Shown here: piece after piece, positions 18,434 to 27,371 of the stretch
How the letters are laid out: the number at the start of each line of letters is the position of its first letter
Position numbering within the stretch: the stretch's first letter is position 1
DNA from: Micromonospora sp. NBC_00389
GTDB taxonomy: Bacteria; Actinomycetota; Actinomycetes; Mycobacteriales; Micromonosporaceae
Length of the DNA stretch: 64,000 bases
Assembly (NCBI RefSeq): GCF_036059255.1
Contig: NZ_CP107947.1
Location: 6,262,001 to 6,326,000 of the forward strand
Direction of reading: 5' to 3'
Notes under the pieces: model-generated
Database searches by the model: none
What the model was told of the DNA's origin: nothing
Seen by the model: the letters and a program-made list of their open reading frames with translations, nothing else
Position numbers and translations under genes: made by a program

Positions 18434-20740
18434 TCAGTCGGCATCGTCGATCTCCTCTTCGGTCCGCCGGGCACCCGCCGGTGGAATGGGGAAGTTGCGG
18501 TTGAAGATGTTGTCCGGGTCGTACGTCGCCTTGATGGCGCGCAACCGGCTGAGGGTCGGCTCGGGAAAGGCGTCCAGGAGCCGTTCCGGACTGGTGTCGG
18601 ACTCGAAGCTGAGGTACATGCCGTCGAGGTGCTCGTACAGGTCAGCCCAGAGCTTGTCGAGTTGGGACCTGCGGTCCGCGACGGTGGCGGCGAGCACCGA
18701 GAAGTTCTGGTCCCGGTGTGCGTAGGCGGTCGCCTCGCGGGCGATGTCGTTGACCGCTCCCCCGACGGAACGGAACTGCATGATCATCACGTCACCCGAG
18801 CGGATCATGGCGGCCATGACGTCCGCCGCCTGCGGGGTGATGTGATGCAGCAGGCCACTGTGGCTGTCGGACAGTCCCTGGCCCCGATGCTGGTTACCGG
18901 GCGGTGCGACGATCGCCGGGTACGGCACGAGCTGAGCCTGCTGGTCGAGGATCGGCCCGATCTCGAGGAACGGGCTCAGGGCGGCCTGCGCCGCTTCGAC
19001 GTCGTCTCCGGCGTAGACGAGGGTGACCTGGGCCGCAGCGGAGTTGCCACGGCGGGCGGGGAACAGGGAGAGGAAGCTGGTGATCTCCCGCGGCGCGTCC
19101 TCGACGAGCTGGCCCCAACGACGGAGCAGGCCGGCGGTGTCGGTCGCATCGACGACGAGCTGGGCGTAGGCGACGTTGTCGACCTCGTACGCCTCCAGTT
19201 CGAGGGCGGTGACGACGCCGAAGTTGCCGCCGGCGCCACGGATCGCCCAGAACAGGTCGGGGTGATGGTGCTCGTCGACGCGGAGCAGGCTGCCGTCCGC
19301 GGTGACGATCTCCGCGGCGACGATGTGGTCGATGGTGAGGCCGTACCTGCGGACCAGATATCCGATACCGGCGGTGGTGGCCAGGCCACCGACGCCCACG
19401 TCACCGTAGTCTCCCGAGCTCATCGCCAGGCCGTACGGGGCGAGCGCCCGGGCGACGTGGCCCCAGCGGGCTCCCGGCTCCAGGCGGATCCGGCGGGTGG
19501 CCCGGTCGAGCACCTCGACCTTGTTCATCGTGGACAGGTCGATGACGACTCCGCCGTCGTTCGTCGATCGGCCACTGATGCCGTGCCCGCCACTGCGTAC
19601 GGAGATCGGAGCACTCTGCGTCCGTGCATAGGCGACCGCGTCGACCACTTCGGCGGCGCCCTGCGGACGGATCACCAGGGCCGGTGATCCCTGCCAGCTG
19701 TAGCTGTGCCGCACCCGCTCGTACTCCGGGTCGCCAGGCTCGACGGACCGGGTGGCCAACGACGCGGGCAGCGCGTCGTAGTCGATGCCGGGCTGGCGCT
19801 TCGCCAGGGTGACGGCGGACCGGACCGGGCCGGTCGCGGCCGCGATCCCCGGGCGCTCCCTGGCCACGGCCTCCCGCAGCGCGGGAGCGATCTCCTGCCC
19901 GAAGGTCTGGATGAGGCGTGGATCGTCGCGGCCGATCAGGAAGGCGCTGAACCCTTCCTCCAGCACCAGCGGGAGGAGCTGGTCGACCCATTGCTCGGCC
20001 GGTCCCTGGAGGAAGCCGCGGTTACGCGACGACACGTCGACCGTGAAGAGGTTGAGCAGCCGACGGATCTGGCGCGGGTCCCGTCCGGCCTCGACCGCCG
20101 CCTCGTCGATGAGGCGGTTGGCGGTGAACCGGTCCGGCGACCGGAGGTACTCCAGGGTCGGCAACCAGCCGTTGGCCGTCTGGCCGGTCAACGCCAGCAT
20201 GCGTGGCTGGTAGGCGCCGAGCCAGATGTCGATCGCATGAGCCGGCACCGGGCCGCGCTGCATGCCCGGGATCGGGTAGTACTTCCCTTCCCTCCGCAGC
20301 GGTCCGGAGTCGGCGTCGTCCCAGACGCCGCGCAGGACGTCGATCGACTCCCGCAGCGCGGTGACGCCCTGCCCCGCGGTCAACCGACGGCCACCCATGC
20401 CCTCGACGCCGTCCCAGAACGCGCCAGCGCCGAGGCCGAGTTCGAACCGGCCGTGCGACAGCCGGTCCAGGCTCGCCGCGGCCCGGGCCAGGACGGCCGG
20501 CGGACGCAGCGGCAGGTTCAGGACGTTCGCCGAGACCTTGAGCCGCTCCGTGCGGGCGGCGACCCAGCTCAACAGGGTCCAGGTGTCGAGGAACTCGGCG
20601 TTGTACGGATGGTCCTGGAAGGTGGCGAGATCCAATCCGACCGTCTCGGTCAGTTCGGCCAGCGTCACCACCCGATCCGGGTCGTCCGCGCTCGGCGTGA
20701 CAAACGTCCCGAACAGGAGTTCGTGTCCGTAATCAGGCAT
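18434..20740 (-). CDS. fused LLM flavin monooxygenase + FAD-linked (BBE) oxidase
   Basis: Two enzymes in one 768-aa chain. Residues 1 to ~330 form a luciferase-like (LLM) barrel using FMN or F420: FGTFVTPSADDPDRVV, SHGRFELGLGAG, AIDIWLGAYQPRML, NGWLPT. From ~345 onward is a berberine-bridge/6-hydroxynicotine-oxidase-type FAD enzyme. It has the covalent-flavin His at about 386 in RSGGHGISG and FAD loops DYGDVGVGGLATTAGIGYL (Val where bicovalent members have Cys) and GAGGNFGVVTALE. It closes with the BBE tail YDPDNIFNRNFPIPP. Stand-alone versions of each half are the rule. The fusion implies two successive oxidations of one substrate (inference). The upstream 13-bp motif is shared with the adjacent MarR gene. 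Confidence 0.9.
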   Translation of the reverse strand: MPDYGHELLFGTFVTPSADDPDRVVTLAELTETVGLDLATFQDHPYNAEFLDTWTLLSWVAARTERLKVSANVLNLPLRPPAVLARAAASLDRLSHGRFELGLGAGAFWDGVEGMGGRRLTAGQGVTALRESIDVLRGVWDDADSGPLRREGKYYPIPGMQRGPVPAHAIDIWLGAYQPRMLALTGQTANGWLPTLEYLRSPDRFTANRLIDEAAVEAGRDPRQIRRLLNLFTVDVSSRNRGFLQGPAEQWVDQLLPLVLEEGFSAFLIGRDDPRLIQTFGQEIAPALREAVARERPGIAAATGPVRSAVTLAKRQPGIDYDALPASLATRSVEPGDPEYERVRHSYSWQGSPALVIRPQGAAEVVDAVAYARTQSAPISVRSGGHGISGRSTNDGGVVIDLSTMNKVEVLDRATRRIRLEPGARWGHVARALAPYGLAMSSGDYGDVGVGGLATTAGIGYLVRRYGLTIDHIVAAEIVTADGSLLRVDEHHHPDLFWAIRGAGGNFGVVTALELEAYEVDNVAYAQLVVDATDTAGLLRRWGQLVEDAPREITSFLSLFPARRGNSAAAQVTLVYAGDDVEAAQAALSPFLEIGPILDQQAQLVPYPAIVAPPGNQHRGQGLSDSHSGLLHHITPQAADVMAAMIRSGDVMIMQFRSVGGAVNDIAREATAYAHRDQNFSVLAATVADRRSQLDKLWADLYEHLDGMYLSFESDTSPERLLDAFPEPTLSRLRAIKATYDPDNIFNRNFPIPPAGARRTEEEIDDAD

Positions 20741-20778
20741 GTCCGGTTGCCACCAATCTCACCATCGCTCGGGTATCT

Positions 20779-20791
20779 GTTGGTCAACAAC
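20779..20791. promoter_or_regulatory. GTTGGTCAACAAC motif upstream of the fusion oxidoreductase
   Basis: One-base variant of the motif at 17792-17804, 39 bp before the fusion gene's ATG on the minus strand. A second CAAC half-site (GGACAAC) follows at about 20811. It is the probable MarR operator. Confidence 0.5.
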
Positions 20792-20856
20792 TCATATGCT
20801 GGACAACGTATTCCCTACCCTCGCGGCGATGTCACGGCAGCAACTAGCCTGCGCAG

Positions 20857-21783
20857 ATGCGACACACCCTCACCCCGGGCGACGAGACCCTGCACGGCCA
20901 CTTCTCCCCCGACTTCCCGCCGGTGCTCACCATCGAGCCGGGCGACACCGTCACCTACCGCACCCTGGACTGCTGGTGGTCGGCCGGCCCGTACCCGGGC
21001 GGGAAGAACCGGGAACGGCCCCGGGCCCCGCAGTACCAGCCCGACCACGGACACGCGCTGATCGGTCCGGTTGCGGTCCGCGGTGCACGCGCCGGCCAGA
21101 CCCTCGAGGTACGCATCGACGCGATCGTCCCGGCCACCTGGGGGACCACTGTGGCCGGCGGCTGGCCGAGCAACTTCAACGAGCGGTACGGCGTCGAGAC
21201 GGACGGCGTGGTGCACGCCTGGGCACTGGACCCGGTGACGATGACCGGCCGCAACCAGCACGGCCACACCATCGCGCTGCGTCCCTTCATGGGGGTGCTC
21301 GGCATGCCGCCGGCCGAGCCGGGGCAGCACTCGACGGTGCCGCCGCGACCCCACGGCGGCAACCTGGACTGCAAGGATCTGACCGCCGGCAGCACCCTGC
21401 TGCTGCCGATCCCGGTCGACGGGGCGCTGTTCTCGGTCGGAGACGGGCACGCCGCGCAGGGGGACGGAGAGGTCGGCGGTACCGCGATCGAGTGCCCGAT
21501 GGACGAGGTGACGCTGACCGTCGACGTCCGCGACGACTTCCCGGTCACCGGCCCGGTGGCGCGCACTGCGGACGCCTGGCTGACCCTTGGCGTCGGCGCG
21601 TCCCTCGACGACGCCACGTTCATGGCCCTGGACTCGATGCTGACCCTGATGCAACGGCTGCACGGCATCAGTCGTCCGGACGCGGTGGCGCTGGCCAGCG
21701 TCGCGGTCGACGTACGGGTGACGCAGATCGTCAACCAGACCGTCGGCGCGCACGCGGTGCTCCGCCACGACGCGCTGCGCTGA
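20857..21783 (+). CDS. acetamidase/formamidase family protein
   Basis: FmdA/AmdA-family amidohydrolase of 308 aa, predicted to release ammonia from formamide or short amides. Landmarks are the N-terminal EPGDTVTYRTLDCWW, GRNQHGHTIALRPFMGVLG, the central PHGGNLDCKDL and the metal/active-site stretch FSVGDGHAAQGDGEVGGTAIE. No Shine-Dalgarno is visible; TAGCCT (20845-20850) sits 6 nt before the ATG, suggesting a leaderless message. Confidence 0.9.
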   Translation: MRHTLTPGDETLHGHFSPDFPPVLTIEPGDTVTYRTLDCWWSAGPYPGGKNRERPRAPQYQPDHGHALIGPVAVRGARAGQTLEVRIDAIVPATWGTTVAGGWPSNFNERYGVETDGVVHAWALDPVTMTGRNQHGHTIALRPFMGVLGMPPAEPGQHSTVPPRPHGGNLDCKDLTAGSTLLLPIPVDGALFSVGDGHAAQGDGEVGGTAIECPMDEVTLTVDVRDDFPVTGPVARTADAWLTLGVGASLDDATFMALDSMLTLMQRLHGISRPDAVALASVAVDVRVTQIVNQTVGAHAVLRHDALR

Positions 21784-21827
21784 GCCGGCGCGACCACGTC
21801 GGCGCTGTCAGCGCCTCGATGATCCCG

Positions 21828-21908
21828 TCAGTGCGGGCCGCCGTCCAGGATCGCGTACGCCAGCCACCGGATCCGCTGCATCTCGGTGGCCAGGTCGGCG
21901 GCGGCCAC
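21828..21908 (-). CDS. possible 26-aa ORF after the DUF2470 gene
   Basis: A GTG frame begins 8 bases past the DUF2470 stop and encodes AAADLATEMQRIRWLAYAIL plus a short DGGPH tail. Its composition looks protein-like and the stop follows directly. It could be a microprotein in the same transcript or the surviving C-terminus of a lost gene. Nothing identifies a family. Confidence 0.25.
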   Translation of the reverse strand: MAAADLATEMQRIRWLAYAILDGGPH

Positions 21909-21915
21909 CGCGCAG

Positions 21916-22851
21916 TTACTGCTCCGGCGTCGCGTGCTTCGTCACTGACGGAATGCCGCACAACGCCCCTGGTAGATCGCAGGCGATCGCCGGAGGCCGC
22001 GCCGCGACAGCCGCGGCGCGAGGCGGGCGGCCGGAGCCAGGCCGTGCCGCCTCGGCAAGCAACATCCGCAGTCCCTCGGCGAGGCCGGCGTGCCCGGGGG
22101 CCCGGATGGGGAACGGCAGCCGGGCGTCGGTGTATCCGTCCGCTGCCTCGACGCGGAGCACCATGCCGTCGGCGTCGACGGCGACCGGTACGACCCGAGT
22201 CGACCTGGCGGTCACCGCAGGGTCGACCAGCATCGCGAGCTGGTCGAGAACGTCGCCGTGCCGCTGGACGAGGTGCTGCAGGTATGCGGCCTCGACGGTC
22301 GCGAGCGGGTCCGGCAGGGCGGCACGATAGGCGCTGACGCTCACCGTCGTTTCGTCGCCGTCATGGATGAGGCCGACCTCGACCGGTTCGACCGCCCACA
22401 GCGCGACGGGAGGCAGGTCGAGCAGGGACAGGACGGTGTCGTCGTCGCACGAGTCCAGGCTGGCCGGGTCGAACCGGCGGGCGGTACCCAACACCCACAC
22501 CCTGGCCCGCACCCGGGACCGGACGGCAACCGGAATGAGCTGCGTCACGTCGAGCCGGACTGCCCCCGGTCGACCTCGGGCGGCGACCAACAGGCCGCCG
22601 GCCTGGGTCATCGCATCGACCGCGAGAACCACCGTGCCGTCGGGCAGTACGGCGTGCTCTTCGATGAGATCTATGGCGGTGTCGCCGAGCCGGAGCCGTA
22701 GTGACGCCGTGGCGGACAGGGCGGAGCGCACCGTCACGCTGGTCAAACCGGTCGCTACGGCGCGTACTCCCGCCGCTGGCGCCTCTGCCGTCGCGTCGGA
22801 GCCGGGAGCGGCATCAGCCAGCTCCGCTCGATGCCCGGCGGGATGGAACAC
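21916..22851 (-). CDS. DUF2470 domain-containing protein
   Basis: A 311-aa soluble protein. The C-terminal ~90 residues match DUF2470 (VEAAYLQHLVQRHGDVLDQL, GMVLRVEAADGYTDARLPF). That domain is found with haem- or iron-handling proteins such as HugZ-type haem oxygenases. The N-terminal 200 residues resemble a split-barrel FMN-binding-like fold only loosely. It starts at GTG 22851, with GAGGGGG at 9 nt. An iron-box-like palindrome lies 63 bp upstream, so expression under iron limitation is plausible. Exact role unknown. Confidence 0.72.
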   Translation of the reverse strand: MFHPAGHRAELADAAPGSDATAEAPAAGVRAVATGLTSVTVRSALSATASLRLRLGDTAIDLIEEHAVLPDGTVVLAVDAMTQAGGLLVAARGRPGAVRLDVTQLIPVAVRSRVRARVWVLGTARRFDPASLDSCDDDTVLSLLDLPPVALWAVEPVEVGLIHDGDETTVSVSAYRAALPDPLATVEAAYLQHLVQRHGDVLDQLAMLVDPAVTARSTRVVPVAVDADGMVLRVEAADGYTDARLPFPIRAPGHAGLAEGLRMLLAEAARPGSGRPPRAAAVAARPPAIACDLPGALCGIPSVTKHATPEQ

Positions 22852-22913
22852 GATGTCGGGCCCCCTCGGCCATGAAGTGAAGACGAACTCGACCTAGGGG
22901 CATGACTTTAGTA

Positions 22914-22931
22914 GGCAAGGCTTACCTTGCC
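22914..22931. promoter_or_regulatory. iron box (IdeR/DmdR-type) before DUF2470 gene
   Basis: GGCAAGG-CTTA-CCTTGCC, with perfect 7-bp arms. It matches 13 of 19 positions of the actinobacterial iron-box consensus when extended by one flanking base. It lies upstream of the DUF2470 start on the minus strand. Confidence 0.65.
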
Positions 22932-22946
22932 AAGTGAGGTGGTGTC

Positions 22947-22966
22947 GTACCGCCGCAAGGCGGCAC
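22947..22966 (-). terminator. hairpin after the DUF1540 gene
   Basis: GTGCCGCC pairs with GGCGGTAC (one G-U) around a 4-nt loop, about 50 bp past the DUF1540 stop and before the iron box of the next gene. Confidence 0.5.
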
Positions 22967-23016
22967 GGCACCGAGTCCGAGGCGCCGTCACCCGGTAGGG
23001 CGGCACCTGGTGACTC

Positions 23017-23313
23017 TCACGCGGGCTGGTAGGTGAGGCAGTCACTCGCGGTGGCGCCCGGACCGACAGTGATGGACTCGGCGGTGCAGGCGAGGTTGGT
23101 GTTGTAGACACACTCGGAACGCGCGCACGCGCCAACCGCACCGGTGACCTCCGCGATCCCTCCGGCCACCGACGACTCGACAAACGTCGCACACGATGCG
23201 GCGTCCCCCGTCGAGGCCACGGTGATCGCCGGAGCGTGGCAGCCGCTGTCGTTGAAGCTACAGGTCGTGGCGGCGCATTCGCGTACCGGAGGTGACTGCA
23301 GCAACGTTTTCAT
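23017..23313 (-). CDS. small protein with two DUF1540 Cys-rich domains
   Basis: A 98-aa protein built from two DUF1540 repeats, each with four Cys. The first starts ECAATTCSFN and has Cys at CHAP and SCATF; the second starts ACARSECVYN and has Cys at ACTAE and DCLTY. The Cys spacing suggests metal binding, but DUF1540 has no established function. The ATG at 23313 has AAGGGAG upstream. The 354-bp region behind it contains an iron-box-like site (23513-23531) and no other gene that I can see. No signal peptide, so probably cytoplasmic. Confidence 0.85.
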   Translation of the reverse strand: MKTLLQSPPVRECAATTCSFNDSGCHAPAITVASTGDAASCATFVESSVAGGIAEVTGAVGACARSECVYNTNLACTAESITVGPGATASDCLTYQPA

Positions 23314-23512
23314 GGTGTCTCCCTTTGTCCGGCCCAGGCGGCGGGGCGCGTCCACCCGGCGTGTGGATCTGCCGTCAATATTTGCCGCTCAGATGGAGGG
23401 CAAACCCGTTACCAGCCATCCTGCATTTAAATCTGAATAGCAATCACCACTCTAGCGGCGAACGCCGGTGACAGCAGACTTGTCGCAGTTTCCGCCCTGG
23501 GTCGTGAACAAG

Positions 23513-23531
23513 AAAGATTAGCCTTACCTTT
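23513..23531. promoter_or_regulatory. iron-box-like site upstream of the DUF1540 gene
   Basis: On the minus strand AAAGGTAAGGCTAATCTTT matches 13 of 19 positions of the iron-box consensus TTAGGTTAGGCTAACCTAA. It is 200 bp from the DUF1540 start and 137 bp from the divergent monooxygenase. Which gene it serves is uncertain. Confidence 0.5.
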
Positions 23532-23667
23532 GTTAGGCCAGTCTTGCTTTACCTGCCGAATCGAAGAGCCTTTTTCATCATGCGTAGTGGCTGGTCTCCA
23601 CACGGTGTAGGACGAGGGTGGATATGGGCGCTGCTGGAGAACGCGGGATCTGGGTAGCCTGGACACC

Positions 23668-24000
23668 ATGATCTTCATTACCGCCAAGTTCCGCGTCCTG
23701 CCCGAGCACGCTGACCGGTGGCCGCAGATCGCCGCCGACTTCACCGAGGCGACCCGGGCCGAGCCGGGTTGCCTGTGGTTCGACTGGTCCCGCAGCCTGG
23801 ACGACCCGACCGAGTACGTGCTGGTCGAGGCGTTTCGCGACGACGAGGCCGGCGGGGCACACGTGCAGTCCGCCCATTTCCGCACGGCGCAGGAGACCCT
23901 GCCGCCGCACCTGGCCGAGACGCCCCGCATCGTGAACGCCACTGTGCCGCAGCAGGACTGGTCGCTGCTCGGCGAGATGGCCGTGCCCGAGGGGCGCTGA
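23668..24000 (+). CDS. ABM-domain monooxygenase-like protein
   Basis: A 110-aa dimeric ferredoxin-like (antibiotic biosynthesis monooxygenase/quinol monooxygenase) protein. It shows MIFITAKFRVLPEHADRW, EPGCLWFDWSRSLDDP, YVLVEAFRDDEA and the HVQSAHFRTA helix. Such proteins oxidise quinols or unstable polyketides without a cofactor, or only bind ligands. TAGCCT at 23655-23660 lies 7 nt before the ATG, with no Shine-Dalgarno, so a leaderless start is likely. Confidence 0.85.
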   Translation: MIFITAKFRVLPEHADRWPQIAADFTEATRAEPGCLWFDWSRSLDDPTEYVLVEAFRDDEAGGAHVQSAHFRTAQETLPPHLAETPRIVNATVPQQDWSLLGEMAVPEGR

Positions 24001-24064
24001 CCGCGCTGGCGCAGGCGCGCCGGGATGGCAACGGCATCGACCCGGCACGCCCCGCCGGCGTACT

Positions 24065-24457
24065 TCACCGGAAGAACGCGCGCACCGGGCGGACGAACCA
24101 CAACATCCAGACCACGACGATCGTCACGACCGCGCCCATGATCAGCAGAAGCCTGATCCACGGATTGTCGATGAACGCGAAGACGAAGAACCGCCCGACG
24201 AACTGGATCGCGAGCAGCACCGTGACGAGCACCCGGGTCCAGGGGCGGCCGCTGAAGAGCTTGACCGCCAGCCACGCGTAGAAAAGCCCGAAGCTGAGGT
24301 GGAACGCTTGCGGAACACCGATTCCGTACGGCGGCGTGAACAGCGAGAATGCGTGCTCGGCCACCAGGACGAACAACAGCACCCGAACTGCGGCAAGCCC
24401 GGCCGGCGCCAACCGGGGCGAACGTTGCTGTGCGGGGCGTAGCAGGGAATCAGCCAT
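24065..24457 (-). CDS. four-helix integral membrane protein
   Basis: A 130-aa protein with four hydrophobic segments (LAAVRVLLFVLVAEHAF, FHLSFGLFYAWLAVKLF, VLVTVLLAIQFVGRFFVFAF, LLLIMGAVVTIVVVWML) and an Arg-rich C-terminus. I do not recognise the family. The ATG at 24457 is preferred over the upstream GTG (24466) because GGGAGAG is better spaced to it. A perfect 8-bp inverted repeat (24489-24506) lies 32 bp upstream. Confidence 0.7.
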   Translation of the reverse strand: MADSLLRPAQQRSPRLAPAGLAAVRVLLFVLVAEHAFSLFTPPYGIGVPQAFHLSFGLFYAWLAVKLFSGRPWTRVLVTVLLAIQFVGRFFVFAFIDNPWIRLLLIMGAVVTIVVVWMLWFVRPVRAFFR

Positions 24458-24488
24458 CGCGAACACTCTCCCTCAGGGCGCTCGGTGT

Positions 24489-24506
24489 CGATCGGCAAGC
24501 CGATCG
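24489..24506. promoter_or_regulatory. CGATCGGC-AA-GCCGATCG inverted repeat
   Basis: Perfect 8-bp arms with a 2-bp centre, just upstream of the small membrane-protein gene. The tiny spacer fits a repressor operator better than an RNA hairpin. The regulator is unknown. Confidence 0.4.
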
Positions 24507-24688
24507 TCACCCCACCCGGTTCACCGGCACATCCGGGCGATCCCCGCGCCGCCCCCAGAGACAACCCCGAGGACGCACCCCTACAGGTGCTGGTGGCACA
24601 CCCGCGATCGCCTGGACTACGGGATATCGACGCGCGAGCGTGGCCGACTCGTCTGGCGCTCCTCGCCGCTGACCACCGGCCGGCGGTA

Positions 24689-24722
24689 CTCCGGCGCGGC
24701 GGCCGATCGGCCGCCGCGCCGG
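24689..24722. terminator. 34-bp perfect palindrome after the xylanase
   Basis: An uninterrupted self-complementary stretch centred on GATC, starting TCCGGCGCGG and ending CCGCGCCGGA, 16 bp beyond the xylanase stop. It would form a very stable G/C hairpin on either strand. Confidence 0.75.
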
Positions 24723-24738
24723 AAGGCGTGGACTCGGG

Positions 24739-25836
<1,098 letters not shown>

Positions 25837-25942
25837 TCACAACGCGGTGGGGGTTGGCCGGTCGCCCTGCCGTCGGCGACCGGAGGACCAGGGCGCGGGA
25901 CGTGTCCTGGATCGACATCGGTCGAGGTCTGTCGATGGCGAG

Positions 25943-25985
25943 AGTATTGATACGACTCAGCCTGGATGTCAACGTCTTCCGGAAA
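25943..25985 (-). promoter_or_regulatory. xylanase promoter: TTTCCGGAAG + TTGACA-N18-AATACT
   Basis: Read on the minus strand, the palindromic operator TTTCCGGAAG (25985-25976) is followed by 3 bp, then -35 TTGACA (25972-25967), 18 bp, and -10 AATACT (25948-25943). The spacing is identical to that of the divergent esterase promoter. Of the 560-bp intergenic region (25738-26297), these two promoters are the only features I can identify. Confidence 0.75.
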
Positions 25986-26126
25986 CATTGCGAAAACCAA
26001 TCAGGGCCCCACTTGACCTTGGTACACCGTTTCCCCTGAGCAGCGACAAGGCCGAAAGATCGTCTTAAGTCGATGACCGAAGCTGCGGCCCAGGCGATCA
26101 AGATCTGATTCGGCGACGGCCGGTAC

Positions 26127-26169
26127 TTTCCGGAAGTTGTTGACGTGCTTGAATTCTCGCTGCAATACT
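26127..26169 (+). promoter_or_regulatory. esterase promoter: TTTCCGGAAG + TTGACG-N18-AATACT
   Basis: Operator TTTCCGGAAG (26127-26136), 3 bp, -35 TTGACG (26140-26145), 18 bp, -10 AATACT (26164-26169). It is the same arrangement, base for base in spacing, as the xylanase promoter on the other strand. It predicts a leader of about 120 nt. Confidence 0.75.
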
Positions 26170-26297
26170 CCGATCCATCAAGGTCGATGCGATCCGCTCC
26201 GCTTCGGTTTCGGTTGACCTCTCCGCTCACACCCACAGGTCCGGACCGTGCTGCCCACACACCGGAGCGCGTCCGGGCCCGGTAGAAGGGGCACCAG

Positions 26298-27323
26298 ATG
26301 AGCAATGTCTCCGCTGGCACGGTCATCCGGTCGGGGCGACTACGCGCGGCGCTGTCCGTGCTGGCCACCGCCATCGCGATGTGCGGCGTCGTCATCGCGG
26401 CCACCGCGACCCCGTCGAGCGCCGCCGCCTGCAACGGCTACGTTGGGCTCACCTTCGACGACGGTCCGACCGGCAGCACCAGCGCCCTGCTGACCGTGCT
26501 GCGCAACAACGGCGTACGGGCCACGATGTTCAACGTCGGGCAGAACGTCCAGAACAACCGGGCGGCGGCGCAGGCGCAGGTGGCCGCCGGCATGTGGGTC
26601 GGCAACCACAGTTGGAACCACGCCCACATGACGTCGATGAGTCAGGCGCAGATGCAGTCCGACCTGTCCCAGACGAGCTCGGCGATCCAGTCGGCCACGG
26701 GCAGCCGGCCGCAGCTGTTCCGGCCGCCGTACGGCGAGACCAACTCCACCCTCCAGTCCGTCGCCTCGTCACTCGGCATGCGGCAGGTGATCTGGGACGT
26801 GGATTCTCAGGACTGGAACGGCGCCAGCGTCGGCCAGATCGTGTCCAACGCCGGCCGTCTCCAGGCCGGCCAGGTCATCCTCATGCACGACGGGATCCAG
26901 AACACCCGCGACGCGATCCCACAGATCATCGCCAACCTCACCAGCCGCAACCTGTGCCCCGGCATGATCTCGCCGTCGACCGGCCGCGCGGTCGCGCCCG
27001 ACGGCACGAACCCGCCGCCTGGCGGTGGCACCCCGCCACCCACAGGCGGAAGCTGCACCGCGACGGCGACGACCACCAACGTCTGGGGCGACCGGTACAA
27101 CACCTCGGTGACGGTCAGCGGCGCCAACACCTGGACCGTGGTCGTGGCCACCACCGCACCGCAGAGGATCTCCACCACCTGGAACGGCAGCGCCAGCTGG
27201 GACGGCAGCGGCAACGTCCTGACCATGCGGTCCAACGGCAGCGGTAACACCTTCGGCTTCACCACGATGTTCAACGGCAACAGCAGCGCCCGACCGCAGA
27301 TCCGCTCCTGCACCGCCGGCTGA
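26298..27323 (+). CDS. secreted CE4 acetylxylan esterase/polysaccharide deacetylase with CBM2
   Basis: NodB-fold deacetylase of 341 aa. The signal peptide covers 1-43. The CE4 motifs are all present: TFDDGP with Asp 54/55, metal His 104 and His 108 in NHSWNH, RPPYGE with Arg 142, IWDVDSQDW, and LMHDG with His 197. A Pro/Gly/Thr linker leads to a CBM2 (about 255-341: WGDRYNTSVTVSG, ISTTWNGSASW). The ACNGYVGLTFDDGP opening is typical of actinobacterial acetylxylan esterases. Chitooligosaccharide deacetylase is the alternative. Shared promoter architecture with the xylanase favours xylan. Confidence 0.93.
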   Translation: MSNVSAGTVIRSGRLRAALSVLATAIAMCGVVIAATATPSSAAACNGYVGLTFDDGPTGSTSALLTVLRNNGVRATMFNVGQNVQNNRAAAQAQVAAGMWVGNHSWNHAHMTSMSQAQMQSDLSQTSSAIQSATGSRPQLFRPPYGETNSTLQSVASSLGMRQVIWDVDSQDWNGASVGQIVSNAGRLQAGQVILMHDGIQNTRDAIPQIIANLTSRNLCPGMISPSTGRAVAPDGTNPPPGGGTPPPTGGSCTATATTTNVWGDRYNTSVTVSGANTWTVVVATTAPQRISTTWNGSASWDGSGNVLTMRSNGSGNTFGFTTMFNGNSSARPQIRSCTAG

Positions 27324-27371
27324 CAGAGGCGGGGTCGCGGCAGGTACGGCTGCTGCTCCGGACGAGGCGCG

